From: Macrococcus equipercicus
GTDB lineage: Bacteria; Bacillota; Bacilli; Staphylococcales; Staphylococcaceae
Direction of reading: 5' to 3'
Assembly: GCF_004359525.2 (NCBI RefSeq)
Contig: NZ_SCWC02000011.1
Span: 1 to 49,487 of the forward strand
DNA: 49,487 bases
The notes under the pieces are model-generated. The model was not told the DNA's origin, did no database searches, and worked only from the letters and a program-made list of their open reading frames with translations. Position 1 is the first letter of the stretch; the number at the start of each line of letters is the position of its first letter. The position numbers and the translations under genes were made by a program. Shown piece after piece: positions 18,425-27,121 of this stretch.

Positions 18425-19468
18425 TTATAGTTTGTAAGGCTGCTTGCCGATAACGTATTTGAATATCGGGAAGTCACGGAGCAGTGTGCCGACACCGATG
18501 CAGCATCCAAGGACGATGATGATTGACGTCGAGATGAACAGGATGGTATGTTCCTGGAAGCGTGATGTATAGTTGTAGACAGCATCGAGTATCAGTGGGT
18601 GGAACAAGTAGATGAAGAATGAATAGGCGCTGATCTGGGCGGCTGTTTTGGGCATAAATGAAGTCATTGTTGTACTGACTCTCAGCATTAATAGAAACAT
18701 GCAGGCAGTGAATAAAATAGTCGCATAGTTAAAGCTGCTGACATCCCAGTAATCGTGCTGCTTGATGACTATGAACAGCATATAGGAGGCAATGGCCATG
18801 ATGATGACAACTGTCGTATGTTCTTTGACGAATGTCAAAAAGCGCTCGTAATTCAGTCCGATATATGAACCGATGAAATAATAGCTGATCCATCCAAGTA
18901 TGAAAGTATCGGGGCTGAGCGGATAATAAGCGGCCATAAACTGACGGAAAGGCTCAATCGTGTTGTGGGCGAATAAATAAGCGGTATTGACAGCGAAAGC
19001 AGCGACGACCGCTAATTTAGAGCCCAGCAATCCCGGAAAGTATTTGTAGACAATGAGATTCAAGAGAAAGAACTGGACGATGACGATGACGAAGTAACCG
19101 TGCCAGTTGCCTGAGACAACGGCAAACATGAATTCATGCCAGTAAGTGTGACCGTTCGCCTGGCTTTCACTTAAGCTGTAGAACAAGCCGATGATTAAAT
19201 AAGGGACGACGATAAAGCTGAACCGTGAGGACAAGTAATTTTTAGGCAGTGCTGCTTTATAGTTCATCGTGACAAGCAGCTGTGACAGCATGATGAATCC
19301 CGGTGTGCCGAAAATAATGGCCATTCTGATCCAGTAGATGACTTTGATCTGTTTATCGTCCGGCTGATAGTTCAATGTATATTCTGTCAGTATATGTGTC
19401 GTGATGATTATTAGACAGAAAATAATCCTTAAATAATTCAGCTCTGTCTTCGGCGTCTTTATATTCAT
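18425..19468 (-). CDS. icaC: PNAG/PIA biosynthesis membrane acyltransferase IcaC
   Basis: An acyltransferase-3-type membrane protein of 347 residues with about 10 membrane segments. It matches IcaC, which is thought to O-succinylate or help export poly-N-acetylglucosamine. The opening ELNYLRIIFCLIIITTHIL and the SFFIYLFHPL block are typical. The start ATG at 19468 overlaps the icaDB stop as ATGA, with GGGAGGG upstream, so translation is coupled. It is the third and last gene of the operon. Repeat-driven icaC phase variation is known in S. aureus; no such simple repeat is seen here. Confidence 0.9.
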   Translation of the reverse strand: MNIKTPKTELNYLRIIFCLIIITTHILTEYTLNYQPDDKQIKVIYWIRMAIIFGTPGFIMLSQLLVTMNYKAALPKNYLSSRFSFIVVPYLIIGLFYSLSESQANGHTYWHEFMFAVVSGNWHGYFVIVIVQFFLLNLIVYKYFPGLLGSKLAVVAAFAVNTAYLFAHNTIEPFRQFMAAYYPLSPDTFILGWISYYFIGSYIGLNYERFLTFVKEHTTVVIIMAIASYMLFIVIKQHDYWDVSSFNYATILFTACMFLLMLRVSTTMTSFMPKTAAQISAYSFFIYLFHPLILDAVYNYTSRFQEHTILFISTSIIIVLGCCIGVGTLLRDFPIFKYVIGKQPYKL

Positions 19469-20640
19469 TGAAATCCCTCCCATGTTTTGACAAGTGTATT
19501 GAATGAATCGTCATTGATCAAAATGCGCGGGAGATAGTAATCGTCGCTGTCAGGAGTAATGACATCGTCTTCCAGCGTAAAGCCGTACGTCAGCTGAGTC
19601 TTTTTGAGCTCTTCAATCACTTCATCATCAATCTGACCATAAGGATAAGCCATCGCTGTTACGTTACCATTTAAGTTTTCTGCCAGATAATCTGTACTGT
19701 TGTTGATGTCCTGCTGTATAGCGGCCTGATTTTCCGGTCTGATGAACATCGATGTTTTTTTGACTATCGAATGCAGTTTGTCTGTGTGCGAGGCGAATGT
19801 CCATAACCCCGAGTCCTCCATCGCTTTTAAGCCGCTATAATCTATCATCTTTAAATTATGGAAGTTCGGATTGCCGACTTCTCCTGTAATGACAAAGCCG
19901 GTAGCAGGTACATTATATTTTTTGAGTATCGGCTGCGCATTTTTTTCAATGGTGGAATCCATGTCATCGAAGTTGATCCAGACGCAGCGGGCAGGAAAAT
20001 GCCCGGATTCCTTATAGCTGAGCAGTTCATCAAGGGTTACAAAACGTGCATTGTGAGCGGTCAGCCATTTCAGCTGGTTGTCGAATGATTGATCAGTAAT
20101 GCTGTAAATATTAAGCTCCTTGCTGTTGGACAGCAGCATCAGCATGCTGTCAATAAAGTTCTGCTCACGGACACGGTGATAATTTAAGCCGAGACAGGCA
20201 TTTTTGTCTGCCGGCAGTTTCTTAACAGCTGCTGCTGAATCGTTGACGATTAATGACAGCACAAGGAGCAGCAGTAGCATATTAAAGAACTTCTTTGCTG
20301 CGCCGCGATACTGATCCGACAGCAGAGAACGGCGTCTTGATTGAGAACTGACTGAACGTTGTCGTCTGATGCAGATGAACGTTAAATATAAGGTGATCAC
20401 CACGGCAATCAGCGTGAAAAGTCTATATAAGATGATGATTTGATCGCGTTCGATATTCAGCATCGTTCTGATTAACTGGATGAGATAAGTGTCTGTGTTC
20501 AACAAAGTTGCCGCTAAGACGGCTATTACCATAAAGCAGTAACTCCATAAAATCGCTGAGCACAGTAAAATAAATAATTCACGTATCCAGTTCAGTCTTG
20601 ATTTGACCACTGGATACTGCCTCTGTCTGGACTTGTCCAT
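19465..20640 (-). CDS. icaDB: IcaD-IcaB fusion: PNAG synthase accessory subunit plus PNAG N-deacetylase
   Basis: One open frame of 391 residues combines two proteins normally encoded separately. Residues 1-100 align with IcaD: a basic start like RQRQYP, two membrane segments (about 20-45 and 70-92), and LNIE between them. Residues 121-391 align with IcaB: a hydrophobic segment (121-137, the usual signal), LNYHRVR, the metal motif FDD (224-226) and HTDKLH (285-290) of a CE4 polysaccharide deacetylase. A 20-residue basic linker joins them. Predicted topology, N-in with three membrane helices, puts the deacetylase outside, tethered beside IcaA. An internal ATG at 20280 exists but has only a weak ribosome site. 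It overlaps icaA by 49 bp and icaC by 4 bp. Confidence 0.9.
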   Translation of the reverse strand: MDKSRQRQYPVVKSRLNWIRELFILLCSAILWSYCFMVIAVLAATLLNTDTYLIQLIRTMLNIERDQIIILYRLFTLIAVVITLYLTFICIRRQRSVSSQSRRRSLLSDQYRGAAKKFFNMLLLLLVLSLIVNDSAAAVKKLPADKNACLGLNYHRVREQNFIDSMLMLLSNSKELNIYSITDQSFDNQLKWLTAHNARFVTLDELLSYKESGHFPARCVWINFDDMDSTIEKNAQPILKKYNVPATGFVITGEVGNPNFHNLKMIDYSGLKAMEDSGLWTFASHTDKLHSIVKKTSMFIRPENQAAIQQDINNSTDYLAENLNGNVTAMAYPYGQIDDEVIEELKKTQLTYGFTLEDDVITPDSDDYYLPRILINDDSFNTLVKTWEGFQ

Positions 20641-21845
20641 GTCGCAAACACTCCTTTCTTACGCTTCAATGCTTTAGGTAGTGCAAATACGACGACGACT
20701 GCATTGATCAGCCAGTAGAACGTTGGATACCAGCTCAGGAAGAACAAGTAACCCCAATGATGTTTTTCGTATCTGCTGTCAATTAACATGGCGATGGAGA
20801 ACTGAACTAAGTTGGTGACAGTCATCAAAAATGCTGAAAGTATGAAAATGGAAAAGTGATATTCATAGTAGTAATAATCCAGGAAGTTAAAACTTAGGAG
20901 AGATGCTGCTAAAGTAAATAACGTACTGTACACCCAGATGATTGATAACACTTGTTCAAAATACAAAAACCATAAAGGGAAATTGAATTTTGATACAACG
21001 CTCTTAAAGTCTCTTAACAGTACTTCGTGACCGCCCTGAGCCCAGCGCACACGCTGCTTCCAGAGACCTGACAGTGTTTCCGGGACAAGCATCCAGCATA
21101 AGGCGCGCGGCTCATAGCGGATGCCGTAGCCGCCTGTGTGGAATTTCCAGGAGACGGCGATATCTTCAGTAATCATATCGATATCCCAGAAACCGACATC
21201 TTCCAGCGCTTTTTTGTTAAATAAAGTGAATACGCCGGAAATCGTATTGACGTAACCGTTCATCGTCTGCGCCCGTTTGATGCTGCCGATCATGCTGGCA
21301 TATTCAACTGTCTGTATTTTTGCGAGCAGTGAGGACTTATTACGTATTCTTGGGTTGCCGGTCACTGCCCCGAGCGTTGAATCATCAATTAAATGTTTAA
21401 TCATATAATACGGCGCGTCATCATCCATGATTGTATCAGCATCAATACACATGATGTAGTTGTAGCGGGCGGATTTCACAGCTGTATTCAAAGCTTGAGC
21501 TTTCCCTTGGTTGACTGTTAAATCGATGAACTGGAATGTATACTGCGTTTTCAGTTTTTTAATAACGGCGGATGTCTGGTCTGAACTGCCGTCGTTAATA
21601 ATGATGATTTCTTTCTTCGGATAGCTTAATGACTGAAGATTTCTGATGGTCTCTTCAATTGTCTCAGCCTCATTGTAACAGGGCACTAAAAATGTGATGC
21701 CTTCCTCGCTTGACATCTGCTGCTTCCATTTCAGTTTTCTTTCTATAATCAAGTAATAGAATAAAGAGCCGATCACCCAGAAGAGCGCCATAGTAATGGG
21801 GTAGAACAACAGGAATGCACCGAATGCATTAATTAAGGCTGTCAA
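20592..21845 (-). CDS. icaA: PNAG/PIA synthase glycosyltransferase IcaA
   Basis: IcaA is the membrane GT2 enzyme that polymerises UDP-N-acetylglucosamine into beta-1,6-PNAG, with IcaD as partner. Membrane segments lie at residues 5-35 and in the last 130. Catalytic blocks are VPCYNEAETIEET, IIINDGSSD, CIDADTIMDDDAPYY, DMITEDIAVSWK and the product-binding QRVRW. The end (ALKRKKG, TSPDRG) is close to S. aureus IcaA. The start is a TTG at 21845, ten bases after AAGGAG; the ATG closer to that site is in another frame and stops after eight codons. It is the first gene of the operon. Confidence 0.93.
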   Translation of the reverse strand: MTALINAFGAFLLFYPITMALFWVIGSLFYYLIIERKLKWKQQMSSEEGITFLVPCYNEAETIEETIRNLQSLSYPKKEIIIINDGSSDQTSAVIKKLKTQYTFQFIDLTVNQGKAQALNTAVKSARYNYIMCIDADTIMDDDAPYYMIKHLIDDSTLGAVTGNPRIRNKSSLLAKIQTVEYASMIGSIKRAQTMNGYVNTISGVFTLFNKKALEDVGFWDIDMITEDIAVSWKFHTGGYGIRYEPRALCWMLVPETLSGLWKQRVRWAQGGHEVLLRDFKSVVSKFNFPLWFLYFEQVLSIIWVYSTLFTLAASLLSFNFLDYYYYEYHFSIFILSAFLMTVTNLVQFSIAMLIDSRYEKHHWGYLFFLSWYPTFYWLINAVVVVFALPKALKRKKGVFATWTSPDRGSIQWSNQD

Positions 21846-22198
21846 ATAGAATCATCTCCTTCTAGTCAATGGATTGTATTGAAAAGCAGAATCATTAATG
21901 AGATTTAACTTTCCATATGAGAATAGTAATATTTAAAATAAATAATAAAAAGTGTCATATCTATTCATAATGTCTTCTTTTATACATTAAAATAATGAAT
22001 TAATAAAAGATAGAATTAAATATCTTACACTATATGCTAATAGTATTTTATAATTTTAATAAAGTATCCATTGACAACTATAAAATATGAGCCGTTCTTT
22101 TATCTTGTAACAATATATGGTTTAATAGTTAGATTATAAGGTATGAGTTATTATGTAGATCGGCTCTGACATGAAGAGCACAGATAGAGGTGTTTATT
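21846..22198. promoter_or_regulatory. divergent intergenic region, ica operon / sgrR pair
   Basis: A 353-bp, very AT-rich gap between divergent transcription units. It must hold the promoters of icaA (minus) and the first SgrR-like gene (plus). Several TATAAT-like sequences are present but none has a convincing -35, so I do not name a promoter. No icaR-like gene and no RNA gene are seen. Confidence 0.5.
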
Positions 22199-23809
22199 AT
22201 GGATATTAAATTACTGCTGCTTAAGGACTATATTGCAGGAGCTAATCGCACAAGAGAACAAATCGCAGAATACTTGAATGTTTCCAGCAGACAGTTAACA
22301 CGTATGCTGAAAAAATGGGAGAATGAAGGTCTGATAGATTACAAAGCAGGAAACGGCAGAGGGAATAACTCGAAAATAGACTTTAAAATGGATGTAGAAG
22401 AACAAGTGATCGACTATTTTTTCGGTGCTATAGAAAAGAAGTCTATTGAAGAAATTACGCAACTGTTGAAGCTGCCATTGCCGCAGCGGGTGAAACGACA
22501 AATCCATACAGTGATTAATGACGCTGTCGCTAATGCGAGAAATGAAAAATGCTATATCTACCCTGACTTCAGTTATATGGAATACATCTCATTCATACCC
22601 TCCTCATACCATCCGCTGACACTACTGGATCCCAACACTTCACTGATCATTGTTAACACGATGAGCCGGTTATATCACTTCAACGAAAAAGGAGACATTC
22701 AGCCGTTTCTTGTCATCTTTGAGGAATGGCATGAAAATATTTTAACGCTTCATTTAAAACGGAATGTAAAATTCTCTGATGGAACGGTCATGAATGCAAG
22801 ATGTGTGGCCACCTGTCTTAACGAGCTGATTACCCATGAACGCTATAAGAGGTTCTTCAGTACGGTTGAATGCATTAAGGCGAGCGGGCTCTATACTGTT
22901 GAAATCACCGGCACGCAGCATATTGATTCCATCCGCGAGAAGCTGACGACTTTGCCTGCTAGTATTTATAAAGAGAAAGAAGGAGAATACATTGGTACCG
23001 GACCGTATTGTATCGCTGAGAGACAGCGGGACACCTTGAAACTTGAGTCCAATCTCTTCTATTTCAACAATACAAGTGATATTACGACTTTATGGCTCAC
23101 GACCGATAAAGAGGAATACAACGATTTTTTGAAGGCACGTCAGTTCACCGAGCTCACTGCTGATGAAGTGGTCAGTATGGAAAGTTTTATATTTAATCCC
23201 CGGAGTGACAGACTTAATATTAAGCAGAGACGTTATTTGTCGCTTCGGATAATGGACTACTTTGCGCAGCAAGGTGGCACTTCGTCCTGTCGGCTCTTCG
23301 ACACATATTTGTCTGCTCTTGAGAGAATACGGGACAATGAAGTGATATTTAGTGACGCTGTTAAAATATTGGTCCGGCAGGATTCAGACCATCATTTAAA
23401 GCTGACAGATTATTTACAAAGCGCAGGCATTCCGCTTGAAGTCGTGATGACCTCGTCACATGATTTTAAGTATATGCATCTGGATGACTCGGATGCCGAT
23501 ATCATCGGTATGAATGAAATATATGAACCGGACCGATTATTCTATGGCTGGCTGCAGTGCAGCAAATTCAAAGAGTGGTTCAAAGACATGGCCTGCAGTA
23601 CGAAGCTCCGATATATATACACTAACCGTCACGCGGCATACTGGCCTTATGCAGAGCGGATGTACGGGGACTACTTAATGAAGCAGGCATTGTTTATTCC
23701 TGTCTACAGAATAGAGCATCATTATCGCTTTCCTTCTTCGTTTAAAAATGTCAGACCTGGTCACTTTGGTATTGTCGACTACAGTAAGATCATTGTGACA
23801 GCAGCATAG
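22199..23809 (+). CDS. SgrR-like transcriptional regulator (first of tandem pair)
   Basis: The N-terminal about 110 residues form a winged helix (NVSSRQLTRMLKKWENEGLI, then GRGN), as in SgrR_N. The following 400 or so resemble a family 5 periplasmic-type solute-binding protein (EEWHENILTLHLKRNVKFSDG), used here inside the cell as a ligand sensor. No signal peptide is present. E. coli SgrR responds to sugar-phosphate stress; the ligand here is unknown. The ATG at 22199 follows GAGGTG. It is divergent from the ica operon and 11 bp upstream of a paralog, so it could control ica in place of IcaR (inference). Confidence 0.82.
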   Translation: MDIKLLLLKDYIAGANRTREQIAEYLNVSSRQLTRMLKKWENEGLIDYKAGNGRGNNSKIDFKMDVEEQVIDYFFGAIEKKSIEEITQLLKLPLPQRVKRQIHTVINDAVANARNEKCYIYPDFSYMEYISFIPSSYHPLTLLDPNTSLIIVNTMSRLYHFNEKGDIQPFLVIFEEWHENILTLHLKRNVKFSDGTVMNARCVATCLNELITHERYKRFFSTVECIKASGLYTVEITGTQHIDSIREKLTTLPASIYKEKEGEYIGTGPYCIAERQRDTLKLESNLFYFNNTSDITTLWLTTDKEEYNDFLKARQFTELTADEVVSMESFIFNPRSDRLNIKQRRYLSLRIMDYFAQQGGTSSCRLFDTYLSALERIRDNEVIFSDAVKILVRQDSDHHLKLTDYLQSAGIPLEVVMTSSHDFKYMHLDDSDADIIGMNEIYEPDRLFYGWLQCSKFKEWFKDMACSTKLRYIYTNRHAAYWPYAERMYGDYLMKQALFIPVYRIEHHYRFPSSFKNVRPGHFGIVDYSKIIVTAA

Positions 23810-23820
23810 GAGGGATAGTT

Positions 23821-25425
23821 ATGATAGACACGCGGTTATTGATTGTTAAACGGTTACTGGAGCAGCATGAATTTGAGATGAATCTGTTTGCTGAAGTGCT
23901 GGGATTATCAGGAAGGCAGTTATCAAGACTGCTGAAAACATGGGAGGATGCAGGTTATATTGAATATTATCCCGGGCAGGGGCGGGGCAATAAATGTCAT
24001 CTCGATTTTCTCATCGATATTGAAAAACAGCTGTTTTTTGAAATCGTCAATCACGATAAAACGATGACTTTGGCAGAAATCAACGAGCTCTTATCGCTCC
24101 CCTGGAGCATCACAGTCGTTGAATCACTGAAAGAGCGCTTGATGGAGCAGTACTTCCATCCGGATGATAAGCCGCTGGAAGTGACAGTCATGGATTATGT
24201 ACCGACCATTCCTGTCACGCTTCATCCGGCCTACTTGAAGGAACTGGGCGGTATTCAAATTTGTCTGCAAGTCTTTGAGACGCTGTACAGAGTAGATGAA
24301 ACTGGAGAAATCGTCTATCAGCTGCTGCGCTATGATGAATGGCAGGATAATATTCTGCATCTTTATTTGAAGAAAGGCATTCTCTTTAGTAATGGCAGTT
24401 TACTGACGAGTGAGCATGTCAAATATGTGCTGCTGATCTTAAAAGAGCAGAGCGAATACCAGTATTTATACCAATCACTCCTGTCCATTGAACTATTTGA
24501 TGACACTCATCTGGCACTGACATTTGTTGAACCGTGCAATAATATCAAATATATGATGGCAGAAACGTTCAGTTCAATCTATAAGCTGGAAGAAGGAGAA
24601 CTATTAGGCACCGGACCTTATTATATTCATAAGCATGAGACAACTGAAATGGTATTAAAAGCTAATTATTACTATAAACCTATCAATCCGGACGTCAAGA
24701 CCATCCATTACTTTGCCCGGGGGCATCGCACCGTTGACCAGAGCATGAGTCTGATGAAGGCGAAAGGGATGACGACCCAGCTGTGCTATGCTTTTAACGA
24801 GCTGCTTGTGTTTAACCCGCTTGCTGATAGATTATCATTGAGACAAAGACGATTTATCAGGCATATCATTCTGCAGGCCGTCAGCCGGCTGGAACTGCCC
24901 GCTGCCCTCTATACATTGTCATCAGCTTATGAAGAGACGACGATGGAAGCACCGGAGTTTTGTCATCCCGTGAAAATTTTAGTGGATGATATGTCAATCA
25001 ATGATATTCATTTCATAGCTGAAATATTCAGCAATCATCATATTCCTGCTGAATATATGAAGTTGACGCATGAACTTTATTTACGCACTAATCTGGCACA
25101 TATTGATGTAGATTTAATATGGATGTATGAAGCGCTTCATCAGTCGCAGCCGCTCTTGACCATCAATTTACTGACACAGAGTAAATTCAAGGAATGGTAT
25201 CAGCTGCTGACAACGTCAAAAGAATTTCTCAGTACGATTAAAAATATGTCTGCAAAAGCGTCAAGAGGTTATGCGGCGCAGCTTTTTGAGCAATGGGTGG
25301 AGCAGGCGTACGTTATTCCACTTTATATCAGAAAGCGCGTCATTTACTTTCCGGATGCACTGAAGAACTTTCAATGTTATCACTACGGCACATTTAAATA
25401 TGACCGGATGATTGTCACAAAATAA
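23821..25425 (+). CDS. SgrR-like transcriptional regulator (second of tandem pair)
   Basis: A paralog of the preceding gene with the same plan: a winged helix (GLSGRQLSRLLKTWEDAGYI, then GQGRGN) and a solute-binding-like sensor domain (DEWQDNILHLYLKKGILFSNG). The length is 534 residues, nearly the same as its neighbour. GGAGGG precedes the ATG 11 bp after the first gene's stop, so the two are cotranscribed. The two proteins differ widely in the sensor half, suggesting either distinct ligands or a heteromer. The target genes are not known. Confidence 0.8.
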   Translation: MIDTRLLIVKRLLEQHEFEMNLFAEVLGLSGRQLSRLLKTWEDAGYIEYYPGQGRGNKCHLDFLIDIEKQLFFEIVNHDKTMTLAEINELLSLPWSITVVESLKERLMEQYFHPDDKPLEVTVMDYVPTIPVTLHPAYLKELGGIQICLQVFETLYRVDETGEIVYQLLRYDEWQDNILHLYLKKGILFSNGSLLTSEHVKYVLLILKEQSEYQYLYQSLLSIELFDDTHLALTFVEPCNNIKYMMAETFSSIYKLEEGELLGTGPYYIHKHETTEMVLKANYYYKPINPDVKTIHYFARGHRTVDQSMSLMKAKGMTTQLCYAFNELLVFNPLADRLSLRQRRFIRHIILQAVSRLELPAALYTLSSAYEETTMEAPEFCHPVKILVDDMSINDIHFIAEIFSNHHIPAEYMKLTHELYLRTNLAHIDVDLIWMYEALHQSQPLLTINLLTQSKFKEWYQLLTTSKEFLSTIKNMSAKASRGYAAQLFEQWVEQAYVIPLYIRKRVIYFPDALKNFQCYHYGTFKYDRMIVTK

Positions 25426-25452
25426 GCGTGGTCAGTAGACCACGCTTTATAA
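25424..25452. terminator. terminator, sgrR pair / PepSY gene
   Basis: AAGCGTGGTC and GACCACGCTT pair around AGTA, with T-rich flanks on both strands between convergent genes. Confidence 0.8.
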
Positions 25453-25456
25453 TATA

Positions 25457-26767
25457 TTATATGGTTAATTGTTTTTTCTTTCTGCGTACGAGGAGCAGTA
25501 TGATTTCTATTACAGCAATAACCAGCACTGATAAGCCGAACAAAGGCATCAGTATTCCCATGATAAGCAGCAGCGCGGCAAAAATCCATGAATAACGGTT
25601 ATAGCGCTGCGCGCGCGGACTTGATAAGCTGCCCCGCACTTTGCGCATCAAGTAAATGTTAATGCCGTAACCTGCAATAACTAATAAGGCACTAGTAACG
25701 AGCAGATTGATAAGCTGATTGATGACACCGAACAGCTGACCTTCATGAAGAGGAATGGAGATCGCAATTAGTTTGGCGAGAATGCCGTAATCAGCAAAAT
25801 CAAAAATCGCAAGTTTCATACCGGAGTACTGGTCGAGGTGAATCGTCCGTTCATCAAACGGGCTTGCGTCGAGTCCTGTGACGCCTGTAGCACTGTTGAC
25901 TGATAAGACGTAAGTGCCTCTGTCATCCATCGGCACACTGATGGAATACGGTCTGTGGAATGATTCTTCTTCTGCCAGCTGGACGACGCGGCTGAGCGGC
26001 AGCCGGGCGCTATGAGCAGCTGTGGAATTAGTATGCTCATTCCTCGTCGCCCAAGGAATTTCATTATTTGACACAGGGGCTATCTTTTCAGCTTCCGGGA
26101 AGCCGATGACCGTATGGTCGACCGCAAAGCTGTAAATTTTATCACCGAGATAACCTGACCATGGCAGTCCTGAAAGAATGAGCAGTGTAAGCGGCAGGGC
26201 GAATACCGTACCGAGCAGTGCGTGGAATTTCGCTTTGTTTTTGCGGTCGATCTTGGACTTCGGCTGCGTTAAATATTTCTTGTAGAACGTCATAAATAAT
26301 CCGGTCGCTATAAGAAATAACGTCCAGCAGGCAGCAAGTTCGACCATGTAATTGACAATAGTGTTGCCCGTCAGCAGATGAGAATGGAATTCTCTTGTGA
26401 TATTCGAGAATAATTGGGCAGGATTAAGCGCAGCCTGAATATGGTTATGATGATCAAGATAGATGACTTTGCTGCCGTCATCAGGTCCCATCAATGTGAT
26501 GCGTGTGTTATAGTGTGCTTTCGGGAAGCTGACTTTCATCACATGCCAGCCGGGATATTTCATTTCGATATCATGCAGACCGGCGTCTAACGACTGCTTT
26601 GGCTTACCGGTCTGACCGAACAGTGCGTCATGGTTCACGACCTGCTCTACTTGCGGATAAAATAAATATAAAATGCCGCTGATACTTAATGTGATGAGCA
26701 GAGGGGTGATAAACAATCCGGCGTAAAAATGCCAGCGCCAGAAAATGTTATTGAAGTATTTCGTCAT
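25457..26767 (-). CDS. PepSY-associated TM domain protein
   Basis: A membrane protein of 436 residues with an N-terminal membrane helix (WRWHFYAGLFITPLLI), a PepSY-like extracytoplasmic region, further helices near residues 150-220 and 320-430, and the HLLTG and HEGQLF histidine-bearing blocks of the PepSY_TM family. Such proteins are often linked to iron or flavin-dependent reduction at the membrane, but no role is certain. It starts with ATG ten bases after AAGGAG. A 14-bp inverted repeat straddles the likely promoter. Confidence 0.82.
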   Translation of the reverse strand: MTKYFNNIFWRWHFYAGLFITPLLITLSISGILYLFYPQVEQVVNHDALFGQTGKPKQSLDAGLHDIEMKYPGWHVMKVSFPKAHYNTRITLMGPDDGSKVIYLDHHNHIQAALNPAQLFSNITREFHSHLLTGNTIVNYMVELAACWTLFLIATGLFMTFYKKYLTQPKSKIDRKNKAKFHALLGTVFALPLTLLILSGLPWSGYLGDKIYSFAVDHTVIGFPEAEKIAPVSNNEIPWATRNEHTNSTAAHSARLPLSRVVQLAEEESFHRPYSISVPMDDRGTYVLSVNSATGVTGLDASPFDERTIHLDQYSGMKLAIFDFADYGILAKLIAISIPLHEGQLFGVINQLINLLVTSALLVIAGYGINIYLMRKVRGSLSSPRAQRYNRYSWIFAALLLIMGILMPLFGLSVLVIAVIEIILLLVRRKKKQLTI

Positions 26768-26781
26768 AAGTGTGGAACTCC

Positions 26782-26846
26782 TTTTTCACAATCTTAGGAA
26801 ATCTTACCATAATCGCTATAGTTATTAGCAAAAAGATTGTGAAAAA
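26782..26846 (-). promoter_or_regulatory. inverted repeat around the PepSY gene promoter
   Basis: TTTTTCACAATCTT at 26782-26795 is repeated as its exact complement at 26833-26846, 37 bp apart. Between the arms, on the minus strand, is a likely extended -10 (TGGTAAGAT). One arm sits upstream of the promoter and the other just before the ribosome site. It looks like a two-site operator; the regulator is unknown. Confidence 0.5.
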
Positions 26847-26942
26847 ATAGCGACAGAAATTTTACAGAGTTATGTATTTTAGTAGAACGGCTGCTGGAAA
26901 AGTAAAATGGCATCATCATAGCTTTTATGCTATAATAAAAGC

Positions 26943-27005
26943 GAACAGGATTCATTCAGATAACACCAAATCCCAGGTCGAGTGCGAGTCGACCTGGGAT
27001 TTTTT
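26943..27005 (+). ncRNA. candidate type I antitoxin RNA (Fst RNA II-like)
   Basis: On the plus strand a promoter (TGGCAT 26908-26913, 17-bp spacer, TATAAT 26931-26936) leads to a short RNA ending at the strong terminator at 26969-27005. The first 27 bases (26941-26967) closely repeat the plus-strand sequence at 27101-27130, which is complementary to the ribosome site and start codon of the toxin mRNA. The RNA could therefore pair with and block the toxin message, and its 3' end also pairs at the shared terminator. This is the Fst/par RNA I-RNA II arrangement. The 5' end is estimated. Confidence 0.72.
26969..27005. terminator. bidirectional terminator of toxin and antitoxin RNAs
   Basis: A 13-bp perfect stem (AATCCCAGGTCGA / TCGACCTGGGATT) with a seven-base loop, followed by TTTT on the plus strand. 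Toxin and antitoxin transcripts converge on it, as in Fst-type loci. Confidence 0.88.
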
Positions 27006-27022
27006 GTGGTGTTGTCGTCAAT

Positions 27023-27121
27023 TTACTGATCCTTATCCCGATGATTCAGCCAGTAACCGAAATAAGTGATAGCGATTCCGCTCATCAGAGCAGGAATCAA
27101 GCGAACAAGGATTTCATCCAT
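27023..27121 (-). CDS. Fst/PepA1-type type I toxin peptide
   Basis: A 32-residue peptide reading MDEILVRLIPALMSGI at the start and ITYFGYWLNHRDKDQ at the end. A single hydrophobic helix ending in YWL plus a charged tail is the plan of Fst and of S. aureus PepA1 (SprA1), which contain a similar IAP..SG...FFSYWL core. These peptides insert in the membrane when over-expressed. GGGAGGAGG lies just upstream of the ATG, and TATAAT on the minus strand is at 27166-27171. The antisense RNA next to it covers this start site in trans. Confidence 0.83.
   Translation of the reverse strand: MDEILVRLIPALMSGIAITYFGYWLNHRDKDQ

Noticed and set aside
20278-20280. Separate icaB start at the internal ATG
   Set aside because: The ribosome site is weak and no stop separates the IcaD-like and IcaB-like parts, so a fusion is the simpler reading; it is kept as the main alternative.
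26872-27069. 65-codon plus-strand frame over the toxin locus
   Set aside because: It starts at a TTG with no ribosome site and runs through the terminator stem; the antisense RNA explains the strand better.
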